A stretch of DNA of 44,534 nucleotides. Source: an uncultured Bacteroidales bacterium (GTDB lineage: Bacteria > Bacteroidota > Bacteroidia > Bacteroidales > UBA932). Under the pieces are notes generated by a model. The model searched no databases. It had not been told where the DNA came from and was given only the letters and a program-made list of their open reading frames with translations. Shown here piece by piece: positions 1 through 8,768 of the stretch. Where the stretch lies: contig CALUQB010000024.1 of assembly GCA_944322815.1 (NCBI GenBank), positions 1-44,534 on the forward strand, given 5' to 3'. The position numbers were made by a program, and so were the translations under genes. Each line of letters opens with the position of its first letter. Positions within the stretch are counted from its first letter, which is position 1.

Positions 1-513
1 ACCTTCCGTGAAAAAACGACGATGAAGGTGCCGGATGAGACTATTTTTTGTATCTTCGTTGAACTGAACCGGTTCGACAAGGAACTTGAGGAGTGTGGGA
101 CTTTGTTGGAGCAGTGGTGTTTCGCCCTGAAACATATCAGCACTCTGGACAGGCTGCCGGAGGAGTTGAGGACGGAGGCTTTCGAGCGTCTGTTCCAGGC
201 CTGCGAGATATCGAGGTTCGAGCCTGAAGTGAAACTTAAATACGAGAAAGAGATGATCACTGAACGGGACTATTACAACATGCTGAACACGGCTAAGGCT
301 GATGGTCTGGCGGAGGGCGAGGCCAAGGGGCGTGAAGAAGGTCTGGCTGAGGGCGAGGCGAAAGGCGAAGCTAAAGGACGTGAGGAAGGTAGAGTTGAGG
401 GACGTGAAGAAGGTCTGGCTATGGCTGCAAAAGAGCTGAAGAAACTCGGACTGCCGACAGACATTATCATCAAATCCACAGGATTATCCGAAGCTCAGAT
501 AGCTAAATTGTAG
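1..513 (+). CDS. Rpn family PD-(D/E)XK nuclease/transposase, C-terminal part (5' truncated by window)
   Basis: The reading frame is open from base 1, so the true start and the nuclease domain lie outside the window; an internal Met at 22 is not a convincing start. The visible part is the helical linker (WCFALKH, then LPEELR and FERLFQACEISRF) followed by a very charged hinge built from repeats of the type GLAEGEAKGREEG, and a C-terminal helix ending TGLSEAQIAKL. This architecture, with an EG/KG-rich hinge and a small terminal helix-turn-helix-like element, is typical of the Rpn/PDDEXK_2 proteins that are abundant in Bacteroidales. These act as DNA endonucleases or recombination-promoting proteins. 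Catalytic residues cannot be inspected here. A second copy of the hinge lies immediately downstream. Confidence 0.8.
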   Translation, partial: TFREKTTMKVPDETIFCIFVELNRFDKELEECGTLLEQWCFALKHISTLDRLPEELRTEAFERLFQACEISRFEPEVKLKYEKEMITERDYYNMLNTAKADGLAEGEAKGREEGLAEGEAKGEAKGREEGRVEGREEGLAMAAKELKKLGLPTDIIIKSTGLSEAQIAKL

Positions 514-696
514 AGAATTGGATAAGCCTGAAGTGAAACTTAAATACGAGAAAGAGATGATCACCGAACGGGACTATTACAACATGCTGAACACGGCTAA
601 GGCTGACGGTCTGGCAGAGGGCGAGGCGAAAGGACGTGAAGAAGGCCTGGCAGAGGGTGAGGCGAAAGGCGAAGCTAGAGGTCGTGAAGAAGGTCG
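221..696 (+). repeat. Tandem duplication of Rpn tail DNA (221-392 and 525-696)
   Basis: About 172 bases starting at 221 recur at 525 with a constant offset of 304 bases and no gaps. Twelve codons differ between the copies; by my reading eleven are silent and one is Lys to Arg. Similarity stops abruptly where the two different C-terminal helices begin. Confidence 0.85.
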
Positions 697-808
697 TAAT
701 GAAGAAAAGATACGGATAGCTAAGGCTCTCAAGGAAAATGGAGTCGCCGACAATATCATTGCAGCCACTACAGGAATACCGGAATGGCAGATCGCTACTC
801 TTGAATGA
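518..808 (+). CDS. Orphan duplicate of the Rpn C-terminal tail
   Basis: This frame encodes about 96 residues. It begins with the same PEVKLKYEKEMITERDYYNM segment and EG/KG hinge as the preceding Rpn gene but ends in a different terminal helix (NGVADNIIAATTGIPEWQIATLE, shown in part). It is in a different frame from the upstream gene (offset 304 bases), so it is not read as a continuation. The only start at the 5' end is TTG at 518; in-frame ATGs follow at 557 and 584, the first preceded by a purine-rich run. There is no nuclease domain. Either it is a leftover from tail exchange, or a short protein made from its own start, comparable to the intragenic RpnS antitoxins of E. coli. Translation is unproven. 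Confidence 0.4.
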   Translation: MDKPEVKLKYEKEMITERDYYNMLNTAKADGLAEGEAKGREEGLAEGEAKGEARGREEGRNEEKIRIAKALKENGVADNIIAATTGIPEWQIATLE

Positions 809-913
809 CTGCGAATGGAAGAAGCTAAGTAGAACATTTCATCGGACTGTCGTTAAAATCAGTTCAAGAGAATGAGGGGAATTCTAAAAAGCAAGCTTTG
901 AAATTACAGCATT

Positions 914-1663
914 TTAATTTCCCTCAACAAATGAATTTCCGGTGATATCAGGCGGAATGATACGGTCCCATGACTGAGGCAGGGGTGCCTCAATGGTCAT
1001 CTCCTCTTTTCTGACAGGATGGATGAAATTCACCCTCCGCGAATGCAGGCTGATACAGCCGTCCGGATTCGAACGGGGAGCACCGTATTTCAAGTCCCCC
1101 TTGATCACGCAACCCATATCGGACAACTGACACCTGATCTGATGATGTCTGCCGGTAAGCAGTTTCACCTCCACCAGCCAGTATCTTTCAGTCTTACACA
1201 ATAGTCTGTACTCAAGTTCCGCCAGTCTGGCATCCTTTCTCATGGATCCGGGCCTGCACATATACGACTTGTTCTGAGCCTCGTTCCTCCAGATGTAGCC
1301 CGATAGCTTTCCCTCAGGCTGCGGCGGTTCGGCACAGACCAGGGCCCAGTAATATTTGTGGATACCGCCAGTGCGGAACATTTCATTCAGACGGACCAGA
1401 GCCTTTGAAGTCTTGGCCAGAATGGTGATCCCGCTCACAGGCCTGTCCAGACGGTGCGGCACACCCACGAACACACTGCCGGGCTTCGCATCGCGCATAG
1501 CGATGAATGACTTGTACAGGTCCGTCAGGGTCTCATCGCTGGTCTTGTCAGCCTGTACTATCTCCCCCGCCCTTTTGTTCACCACCAGCAGGTGGTTGTC
1601 TTCATACAGTATGCGCCTTCCGGCATCCCTGTATTCCTCATCCGATAATCTTCTGTACTGCAT
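914..1663 (-). CDS. RluA family RNA pseudouridine synthase
   Basis: Isomerises uridine to pseudouridine in rRNA or tRNA in the cytoplasm. The catalytic motif is VPHRLDRPVSGI, in which the Asp of HRLD is the nucleophile; the usual T after the motif is replaced by V, as in several Bacteroidota homologues. The C-terminal TGRHHQIRCQL motif and SLHSRRVNF also fit the RluA family. There is no S4 domain, consistent with the compact length of 249 residues. The ATG at 1663 (MQYRRLSDEEY) was chosen because it avoids a 49-base overlap with the upstream gene; a Met at 1732 would extend into it. Last gene of the surface operon. The exact target base cannot be assigned. Confidence 0.85.
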   Translation of the reverse strand: MQYRRLSDEEYRDAGRRILYEDNHLLVVNKRAGEIVQADKTSDETLTDLYKSFIAMRDAKPGSVFVGVPHRLDRPVSGITILAKTSKALVRLNEMFRTGGIHKYYWALVCAEPPQPEGKLSGYIWRNEAQNKSYMCRPGSMRKDARLAELEYRLLCKTERYWLVEVKLLTGRHHQIRCQLSDMGCVIKGDLKYGAPRSNPDGCISLHSRRVNFIHPVRKEEMTIEAPLPQSWDRIIPPDITGNSFVEGN

Positions 1664-1683
1664 CTTCAAATTCTTTACTGGAC

Positions 1684-4203
1684 CTATTTCCAATCGGACG
1701 GGATTTCTTCGTAATCCGAAAGATTCCCGCAACCTCCGAAAGCTCCGCCAAATGTCAACGGTGTCACAAAATAATCAGGATTCTTATATCTGTCGTACAA
1801 ATGGTATTTGACTCCATCAACTATTGTATATGGAGATTCTCCCATAAGATCAAAACAGTAAAAAAATGCCGATCCAAAATCATAAACCTTTCTGTTATTG
1901 TCAAATATATTTACCGGCACATGCGTCAAAGACTTGCAATCAACAAAGATATTCGCAAACGAAGTGACATTCTCACAATTCCAGAACAATCTTTCGGGGA
2001 CTGTCGTAATTGACGTATTCCGCAATACATCATTGAATGTAGTAACATTGATGCAGTCCCAGAATATCTTTTCAGGAATTTCCTGTAAGGACGTACACCC
2101 GTTGAATACTGACGTAAAATTCCTGACATTCACACAATCCTTGAAAATATTCTCCGGAATATTCGAAAGCGAAGAACAACCATAAAATGTTTCTACAAAC
2201 TCTACAGCTGAAGAACATCCTTCAAATAAATTATCAGGTATTATTGACAATGACTTGCAATTGAAAAAAATTCTGGAGAAGTAATTTGTATTTTGACAGA
2301 ACCTGAAAATGCCGTAAGGTACTTCCTTTAGTCTGTAACAATAACTAAATGCATCATTAAAACTATTTACCTCCGAAAAAGCTCCGATATCATCCAATGG
2401 AATGGATGTAAGGATATCGTTCCTCGTGAAAGCATTTCCCATATCATTCAGCCCGGTTTTTCCCCATTGCAAGACTTCAGTGACACAGTGTACAGGAAGA
2501 TAGCCTGAATCCAGACGGGTAACCCGTCCAGAAATCCTCACTTCGAATGAAGTCGGGACATCCACATCGTATTTATGCCAGACCAGATTCTCATCTGACC
2601 AGATCTCTTCTCCGTAATATTCCACATCCCCGTCACCCCAGTCCACATAGCAGTCCAGTGTACCTGCAAGAGGCAGATATGCCGTAAACTCGTTCACATA
2701 ATTCGCCCTGACTGTGAAAATCATGTCTTCAGGGTCTTCGGGATCCCTGCACAGCTGCACTATTTCGACAGCTCCGAGATAAATACGGCCGGCAGCATCA
2801 TATAAGGAAATCGCTGCATGCCGCTCACTGTCCCCATCGTTTGGGGCTGCAGTCGCAGTCAGCCTGTATCCATGATTTCCAAGGTCTGATGTTTCCACTG
2901 AAATCCAGGTACTGCCGTCCTCGATACGGGCAGTCAGGCCGAGCGAAGACGTGATCTCCGTGACTATGGTCTCACCCTCGTATGATACGGCATATTTGCT
3001 CCTGTCCATGGTGAAATAGGCTGATTCCTGACTGACCGTGATTTCCGTAAAGGGAGTCTCATCATTGGTCTGTGCATATATCAGGAGCTTAGCCGTGCGG
3101 ACAGAAAAGCCGTCGTTCATAGTCGCCCTGAGAGTGATTTTCTCATTCCGCATTTCCGCCCTGGTCTCAGGCACTATTTCGAGCCATCCCCAAGCCTCGC
3201 CAGACAGTTCCATACGATAATCGAAATTCACGCTGAACGGGATAGAAATTTCTCCGCCGTCAGGGGAGATGCGGTATTCAAGTCCTTCCTCGAATATGAT
3301 GCGGCTTTCGTAGAATGAGATAACCTTCACGAAAGCCACACCGCTTTCATTGGTCGCCATGACATTTATGAATCCGTCGGTATAAGTGTTCGGACACGTG
3401 ATTCTGATGATACCCCTGTCATAACCTTCAGGCTCCACTGCGGCTACATAGTTTCCGTCAGAAGAAGCGGTGACTATGGTTTCTTCATCGGCGCCTGTAA
3501 GGGTATAACCTACCATTATGGTCTTTCCTCCTGCTATTCCCGTCACATCATCCTGAATATCGAATTCAATGCTTACTGGCTGCAATCTGGGTAGTTCGAT
3601 CTCTGTCCCGTCTGCAAGAGTCAGCACTACCATCGTATCCGTATGGGTGACAGAGGAGAAGAACGAATTACCGGTAGACGGACCTGTCCGGTTCCATGTC
3701 TGTCCGCCGTCATACGAGATTTCCCAGTTCCCGTCAGTAATCCGGAACTGCGGGGTAATTCCGTCCTTGCCTTCAGCCTGGATACGGCTCCCTTCCTCAT
3801 CGAGCATCCATTCCCCGTCCACTGTCCAGTACAGAGTGCCGTCTTCTTCCCTGACACTGACTTCGGGTGTATGGGCATCGAGACCGTCTTCTCCGTTGTA
3901 GATGTTCACCACGCCGCTCTCAGTGAAGACCATCGAATAACCTATAGTCTTCCCGTTCTCCACTATCGCCGTGACGGACCGGACAAACTCGTTTTGCTGA
4001 AGGGCCTCCACTATGGTCCTCAAGGAGGAAATGTTCTGATTCATATCCCGGCACAGATTCTCGAGGGCTTCTATGCGTTCTGTATTCTCTGCCAGGGTAT
4101 TTTCTATCATCTTGTCAGATTCCCGGAACTCTTCTACCAGGAAATCCTTGCAGCCGGCAATGGCCAGACATGCTATAAGCAGAATATATATTTTTCTATT
4201 CAT
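1684..4203 (-). CDS. Surface lipoprotein with DUF4988, WGDG and BspA-like leucine-rich repeats (paralogue A)
   Basis: The signal peptide ends in a lipobox (AIAGC, Cys18) followed by Lys-Asp, which resembles the Bacteroidota surface-export signal. Order: short coiled coil (about 30-70); DUF4988 (about 60-180, with NGEDG and YWTVDGEW); two or three Ig/BACON-like beta domains (about 200-500); a strand-rich module with VDWGDG (about 510-570); then six leucine-rich repeats with a 27-residue period (C-x12-C, SLxxIPExIF); and a conserved cap ending EIPSDWK. Such proteins are usually adhesins or matrix-binding proteins. Only 18 bases separate it from its paralogue. The repeat region is clearly more AT-rich than the rest. 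One repeat (NVLRNTS region) has lost its second Cys. Confidence 0.85.
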   Translation of the reverse strand: MNRKIYILLIACLAIAGCKDFLVEEFRESDKMIENTLAENTERIEALENLCRDMNQNISSLRTIVEALQQNEFVRSVTAIVENGKTIGYSMVFTESGVVNIYNGEDGLDAHTPEVSVREEDGTLYWTVDGEWMLDEEGSRIQAEGKDGITPQFRITDGNWEISYDGGQTWNRTGPSTGNSFFSSVTHTDTMVVLTLADGTEIELPRLQPVSIEFDIQDDVTGIAGGKTIMVGYTLTGADEETIVTASSDGNYVAAVEPEGYDRGIIRITCPNTYTDGFINVMATNESGVAFVKVISFYESRIIFEEGLEYRISPDGGEISIPFSVNFDYRMELSGEAWGWLEIVPETRAEMRNEKITLRATMNDGFSVRTAKLLIYAQTNDETPFTEITVSQESAYFTMDRSKYAVSYEGETIVTEITSSLGLTARIEDGSTWISVETSDLGNHGYRLTATAAPNDGDSERHAAISLYDAAGRIYLGAVEIVQLCRDPEDPEDMIFTVRANYVNEFTAYLPLAGTLDCYVDWGDGDVEYYGEEIWSDENLVWHKYDVDVPTSFEVRISGRVTRLDSGYLPVHCVTEVLQWGKTGLNDMGNAFTRNDILTSIPLDDIGAFSEVNSFNDAFSYCYRLKEVPYGIFRFCQNTNYFSRIFFNCKSLSIIPDNLFEGCSSAVEFVETFYGCSSLSNIPENIFKDCVNVRNFTSVFNGCTSLQEIPEKIFWDCINVTTFNDVLRNTSITTVPERLFWNCENVTSFANIFVDCKSLTHVPVNIFDNNRKVYDFGSAFFYCFDLMGESPYTIVDGVKYHLYDRYKNPDYFVTPLTFGGAFGGCGNLSDYEEIPSDWK

Positions 4204-4221
4204 GACTGAAATATTTCAAAA

Positions 4222-6726
4222 TCACTTCCAATTATCCGGGATATCCGGAAAGTCCGAAAAGCCTTCACATCCGCTGAAACACCCGCCGAATAATAAAGGA
4301 CTTGCAAAATAATCAGGATTCAGATACCTTTCGTAAATATGATATTTGATTCCATTTATAACTGTATATGGAGATTCTCCTGTTAGTTTTGAACACCCCA
4401 TGAATGTAGTTTCAAAATTAGATACTCTTCTATTGTTATCAAAAAGATTCACAGGCAGATCTGACAATGACCAGCAGTCAATAAAGGCATTAAAAAAAGA
4501 TGTTACCTGAGGACAATTTATGAACAATTTTTCAGGTATCGATGTAATGGATCTGCATTGAGAAAACGAATTGAAAAAACTGGTCGTCTCGAGACAATCC
4601 CAAAATAGCTTTTCAGGTAAATTCTTCAAAGAATAACATCCCATAAAAATTTCATCGAAATTCTTTACACTCTTGCAGCCTTCAAACATATTTTCCGGAA
4701 TAGTTTCTAACAGATAACATCCGTTGAATGTCCCGTAGAAAGCCTCTGCTGAACAACACCCCTCAAAAAGAGCGTCAGGAATAGAAACAAGACTATGGCA
4801 TTTGCTGAAAGTCCAATCAAATGAAACCGTTTTGCCACAAAAACGGAAAAGCCTTTCCGGTATTTCCGCCAGATTCCTGCAGTCTTCAAAAGTTCTCGTA
4901 AAGTCTGTCACTTCCGAAAAGGAACCGTTTTCATCCGGCGCAATGCTTGTCAGAAGATTGTTCCGGACAAACGCATAATACATGGAATTCAAGCCAGTCC
5001 TTCCCCATTGCACCACTTCCGTTATCGCCGGAGCTGGAATATCATATGAATAAAGAGAAGTGACAGTTCCCGATATACGGACAGTGAAATACGCAGCCGA
5101 CGACACATCATAAAGGTGAGACGGCATCACGGAGGTTACATGCTCCACACTCCCGTCTCCCCAGTCCACGATGCAGTCCACCGCTCCTGAAAGAGGCAGA
5201 TATACGGTATAGTCATTGGCCTGATTCGCCCTGACAGTGAATATCATGTCATCAGGATTCTCTGCTCCGTCCTGAAGCTGGACTATCTCTATCTCATCCA
5301 GGAGAGAACCGGTACGGCTGTTCGAAATACGGATCACGGCTTCCCTGCCGGCACCGGTATTGGACTGAACCCTGCCGTTCAGGACGAAGACGTTCTCTTC
5401 CTGTCTGCCGAGAGAGTATGAGAGCCAGTCTTCGGCGGCATCGGAGACTTCGATATCGAGAGAAGTCCGGACAGTACAGCTGAACGGCTGTTCCTCATGC
5501 GTCAGCACGAACCGTTTCCTGTCCACGGAAAAATCAGCCGCGGACTGTATCACGGTGATTTCAGACTGGGGCTCGTCAGGATTGTTCAAAGCTATCAGTT
5601 CTATGATCCCGGTGCGCTCGGTAAACTCATTGTTCATCTCTGCCATGACGGTAATGGACCTGTCCTGCATTTCGGCCTTGGTCTGCGACTGCCTGGTGAG
5701 CCAGGGAGCGGACGGAATTTCTATATTGTAATCGAAATTCGCGCTCAGCGGTATCGCCAATGTCGCGCCTCTGGCCGGTATCCGGTATTCAAGACCATTA
5801 GGGAAATATATTTCCCTCTCATAGAAATTGATGACCCTGGTCTTCGAATATCCGTTCTCGTCATAAACAGATACGGAAATGTGGCCGTCTTCGTAAAATT
5901 TCGGGCTCGTGATGATAATGGTCCCTTCGGAAATGCTCTTCCTTTCCACCCGGACCCGATAGTTTCCGTCCGATGCAGCCGTGACCAAAGTGTTCTCAGT
6001 CGCATTGAATACGGTATAGTTCACTGATATTTCCTTTCTGGCCTCAACCCCGGTCTCGTCACCCTCTATGTCGAATTCGATGAATACATAGAACGGAAGC
6101 GAGAACGAGGTCCCGTCCGACAGGGTAAAGACTACCTTGCTGTCCGTAGCTTCTATGGACTCGAAAATATCATTGTCATCACCGTCTGCCTTGCCGATAT
6201 TAGTCCATGTACTGCCGCCATCGTAAGAGATTTCCCAATATCCGTCAGTGATACGTACCTCTGGCACCGTGGCATCCAGACCTTCGCAATATATTCTGCC
6301 TCCGTCCCCGTCAGTTAGCCATTCGCCGCCTACCGTCCAGCAATATCTGCCATCCGCATCTTCCCTTATGCCTATTTCAGGCATGGGACAGCCCAGACCA
6401 TCGGTACCGTCATAGATCCTGATACTCTTGCCGCTGTGAAAGGATACCATGCATCCTGTCCTGCCGTTTTCAGAAAAATCCCTGACTTCCGTGATGAAAT
6501 CACTGTCATTGACAGCCTGTACCAAAGCCTGAAGGGAAGAAATATCGGTATTGGTCCTGGAAACGATGTCTTCCAGGCCTTCTATCCTGTCAGTGTTTTC
6601 CTCCACCTTGTTCTCGAGATCCACATTCCGAATCCACATACTGTCAAGCCACGTATCTGAACAGCCGCACAGCATGAATACCGGAAGGATATAAAATATG
6701 AGACTGGAATATTTCATCGGGTTCAC
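4222..6726 (-). CDS. Surface lipoprotein with DUF4988, WGDG and BspA-like leucine-rich repeats (paralogue B)
   Basis: Same architecture and length (834 residues) as the protein encoded just downstream: lipobox MLCGC (Cys22), coiled coil, DUF4988 (NISSLQ-like segment then IYDGTDG and YCWTVGGEW), beta-sandwich domains, VDWGDGSVEH, six 27-residue C-x12-C leucine-rich repeats and a C-terminal cap ending DIPDNWK. Met4 (6717) is an equally good start because it leaves a typical MKYSSL signal peptide. Sequence identity between paralogues is high in the WGDG, repeat and cap regions and lower in the middle beta domains. Expected location is the outer membrane, facing out. Ligand unknown. Confidence 0.85.
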   Translation of the reverse strand: MNPMKYSSLIFYILPVFMLCGCSDTWLDSMWIRNVDLENKVEENTDRIEGLEDIVSRTNTDISSLQALVQAVNDSDFITEVRDFSENGRTGCMVSFHSGKSIRIYDGTDGLGCPMPEIGIREDADGRYCWTVGGEWLTDGDGGRIYCEGLDATVPEVRITDGYWEISYDGGSTWTNIGKADGDDNDIFESIEATDSKVVFTLSDGTSFSLPFYVFIEFDIEGDETGVEARKEISVNYTVFNATENTLVTAASDGNYRVRVERKSISEGTIIITSPKFYEDGHISVSVYDENGYSKTRVINFYEREIYFPNGLEYRIPARGATLAIPLSANFDYNIEIPSAPWLTRQSQTKAEMQDRSITVMAEMNNEFTERTGIIELIALNNPDEPQSEITVIQSAADFSVDRKRFVLTHEEQPFSCTVRTSLDIEVSDAAEDWLSYSLGRQEENVFVLNGRVQSNTGAGREAVIRISNSRTGSLLDEIEIVQLQDGAENPDDMIFTVRANQANDYTVYLPLSGAVDCIVDWGDGSVEHVTSVMPSHLYDVSSAAYFTVRISGTVTSLYSYDIPAPAITEVVQWGRTGLNSMYYAFVRNNLLTSIAPDENGSFSEVTDFTRTFEDCRNLAEIPERLFRFCGKTVSFDWTFSKCHSLVSIPDALFEGCCSAEAFYGTFNGCYLLETIPENMFEGCKSVKNFDEIFMGCYSLKNLPEKLFWDCLETTSFFNSFSQCRSITSIPEKLFINCPQVTSFFNAFIDCWSLSDLPVNLFDNNRRVSNFETTFMGCSKLTGESPYTVINGIKYHIYERYLNPDYFASPLLFGGCFSGCEGFSDFPDIPDNWK

Positions 6727-6765
6727 CTTATATTGTTGTATTCAAACATTTCCTTGGCAGGACGG

Positions 6766-8754
6766 TCACTGGAACACCTCGTCATCGGATTCCGAATTCA
6801 GACCGTAAGTCTTGATCAGGACGGATATTTCCGGATCGAGATTCCCCCTGAACACGTATGACGGATTCTGTCTGCATGACTTCACATAACACTCTACAGC
6901 CTTCTCGAAATCGCCTTGGCGCGAATACAGGACTGCCAGCAGATAGTTCACCTTGTCTGTCTTCTCCAGTTTTTCGAGAATCCTCATGGCATTGGCATTC
7001 CTGTCGGTCCCTATGTAGGCCACGGCTGTATTGAAATCATCGTAAGGTTTGAGCAGAAGAAGCGCTCCTGCATAATCCATGTCACGCAGAGCCTGCACTC
7101 CCCTCATGTACGTACTGTCCAGCACGGTAGTGTGCACGGTGTCCTTGACCATGCCTTTCCTGTGCAGATAGAAATTGAACTTGACGGTACGGAGTTTCGG
7201 ATACAGGCTTTCCTTTATGTAACTGTACGTTTTGGTCTGTCTCAGACGGCTTTCCCTGACATCCGGATTCGGCTCTGTACGAATGTCCTGATAGAGTTTT
7301 TTCTGTCCGTCATTCATCACCACATCAGCCAGGACCAGATCATCCAGGTCGGTCCAGTTCTCAGGGATACAGCGAGGTGTGAATCTGATGGCTGGTGCTT
7401 CCGGTATGGTATCCGTCCAGGTCTCATCCATGTTTTCAACCAGACCTGCCGCCATCTCCAGGGAATCCCTGTATTCTTCCATGAAATCCTCGAAATAGGC
7501 AGATACGGATTCTGAACGCTTCTGTGCAAGGGAACTGTTGAGAGCATAGGATCCTTCAGGTGAGGCAGTCGCACTCACGATGATGGAGTCCAGATCAAAG
7601 ACCTCGTTTCGTACCAGGGAAGACAGGGTCCGTTTTATCAGTTCTATCTCGTATGCATTGTTCCCGAAATCCGGCACCACATCGGATTTTCCGACCTTGA
7701 AGTCAATATGGGCTTCCGTATTGGCCGATGCCCTGCGCTCAATGACTTTGGTCAGATATCTCTCCGTATTGTCAGTAAAGGCGGAAATGGAACTTATGTA
7801 GAAAGTCAGGGGTTCGCTCCTCGGTATCGAATAGATACGTTTGGCTTCTTCGTAGATGTCCCCACTCAGGATAATGTCGACCTTGCGCAGTTTCGGTCTG
7901 GTATTGATGGTCTGGACGTAATTATATACGAACTCCCCGTCCGATGAGACGATTACGGAGTCGAGGCGTATGCTTTCGGTGACTATCGGGACTTTCACGT
8001 ACTTCCTGTACATCTTGTCCATCCGGCTCTTCCGTCTCTCGTTCATATTCCTGGCGAACTTGTTCGTATAGTGTTCGACCGCCTGTCTCTGGCTGACGCC
8101 GTAGGACGAATAGAAGACTTCTTCCGAGACGAAAGTGGAGTCGCCTTTGTAGGCATAAATCTGGGGGATGTACCGTTTCAGAAAGATCTCCAGCTGTCTG
8201 ACATTGATGAATTTCGTGGAGTCCCTGACGATTCTGGACAGGAATCTGTCGTACAGTTCGTATCCTCTGAGCTGGGCTTTTCTATAGGCGGCACCTGTAA
8301 TGATGACGGGATCCAGCCTGATGCTGTCTCCCAATACGAACATGTCCGGATAGAAACGAAGCTGCCATTTGCTGTCCATCATGGACGGAGGGACTATGAC
8401 CTGGAAAGCCAGGTCCACCTTTCCGTTTCTCTCTGCCACATTTCTGAAACGGGCTGTGATGGTTGCGGCCCTGATGACTTCATTCGCGACCATCTCACCT
8501 GTCTCTTCGTCCTTTATGGCTTTCATGATGATCATTTCCCTGCCCTCGTCATCCCTGACAGTCAGGGTGTCCTTGGCTACCGGAATATCATCCTTTATAT
8601 CCGGCAGATAATCCGGCTGGTTGCCGAGAGCCAGCTGGACGGAGCCTGCTTCATTTTTGCGGAGTTTGGACAGTTTCCTGTTCGTGGCACATGACACGGC
8701 GACAGATGCCAGCAGGACGGCTGTTATGATTCTTATGACGGTAAGTCTGCTCAT
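6766..8754 (-). CDS. DUF3868/OmpA-like lipoprotein with C-terminal TPR
   Basis: Signal peptide with lipobox (AVSC, Cys22). The first 330 residues are a DUF3868-type region (conserved FRFYPDMFV-like and RYIPQIYAYKG segments); the middle holds an OmpA-like domain (IDFKVGKSDVVPDFGNN, then ATASPEGSYALNSSLAQKRS), which normally binds peptidoglycan; the last 100 residues form TPR-like helices (YAGALLLLKPY, LAVLYSRQGDFEKAVECY). In Bacteroidales this family accompanies DUF3575 proteins upstream of fimbrillin-type lipoproteins and is thought to help anchor or assemble surface structures. Here it follows a DUF3575 gene by 14 bases and precedes two LRR lipoprotein genes. Confidence 0.82.
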   Translation of the reverse strand: MSRLTVIRIITAVLLASVAVSCATNRKLSKLRKNEAGSVQLALGNQPDYLPDIKDDIPVAKDTLTVRDDEGREMIIMKAIKDEETGEMVANEVIRAATITARFRNVAERNGKVDLAFQVIVPPSMMDSKWQLRFYPDMFVLGDSIRLDPVIITGAAYRKAQLRGYELYDRFLSRIVRDSTKFINVRQLEIFLKRYIPQIYAYKGDSTFVSEEVFYSSYGVSQRQAVEHYTNKFARNMNERRKSRMDKMYRKYVKVPIVTESIRLDSVIVSSDGEFVYNYVQTINTRPKLRKVDIILSGDIYEEAKRIYSIPRSEPLTFYISSISAFTDNTERYLTKVIERRASANTEAHIDFKVGKSDVVPDFGNNAYEIELIKRTLSSLVRNEVFDLDSIIVSATASPEGSYALNSSLAQKRSESVSAYFEDFMEEYRDSLEMAAGLVENMDETWTDTIPEAPAIRFTPRCIPENWTDLDDLVLADVVMNDGQKKLYQDIRTEPNPDVRESRLRQTKTYSYIKESLYPKLRTVKFNFYLHRKGMVKDTVHTTVLDSTYMRGVQALRDMDYAGALLLLKPYDDFNTAVAYIGTDRNANAMRILEKLEKTDKVNYLLAVLYSRQGDFEKAVECYVKSCRQNPSYVFRGNLDPEISVLIKTYGLNSESDDEVFQ

Positions 8755-8768
8755 GATTCACTGAATAA

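Noticed and set aside
273-837. Ser/Pro/Arg-rich minus-strand ORFs opposite the Rpn tails
   Set aside because: They are antisense shadows of the EG/KG-rich repeats, with no start signal and low-complexity composition.
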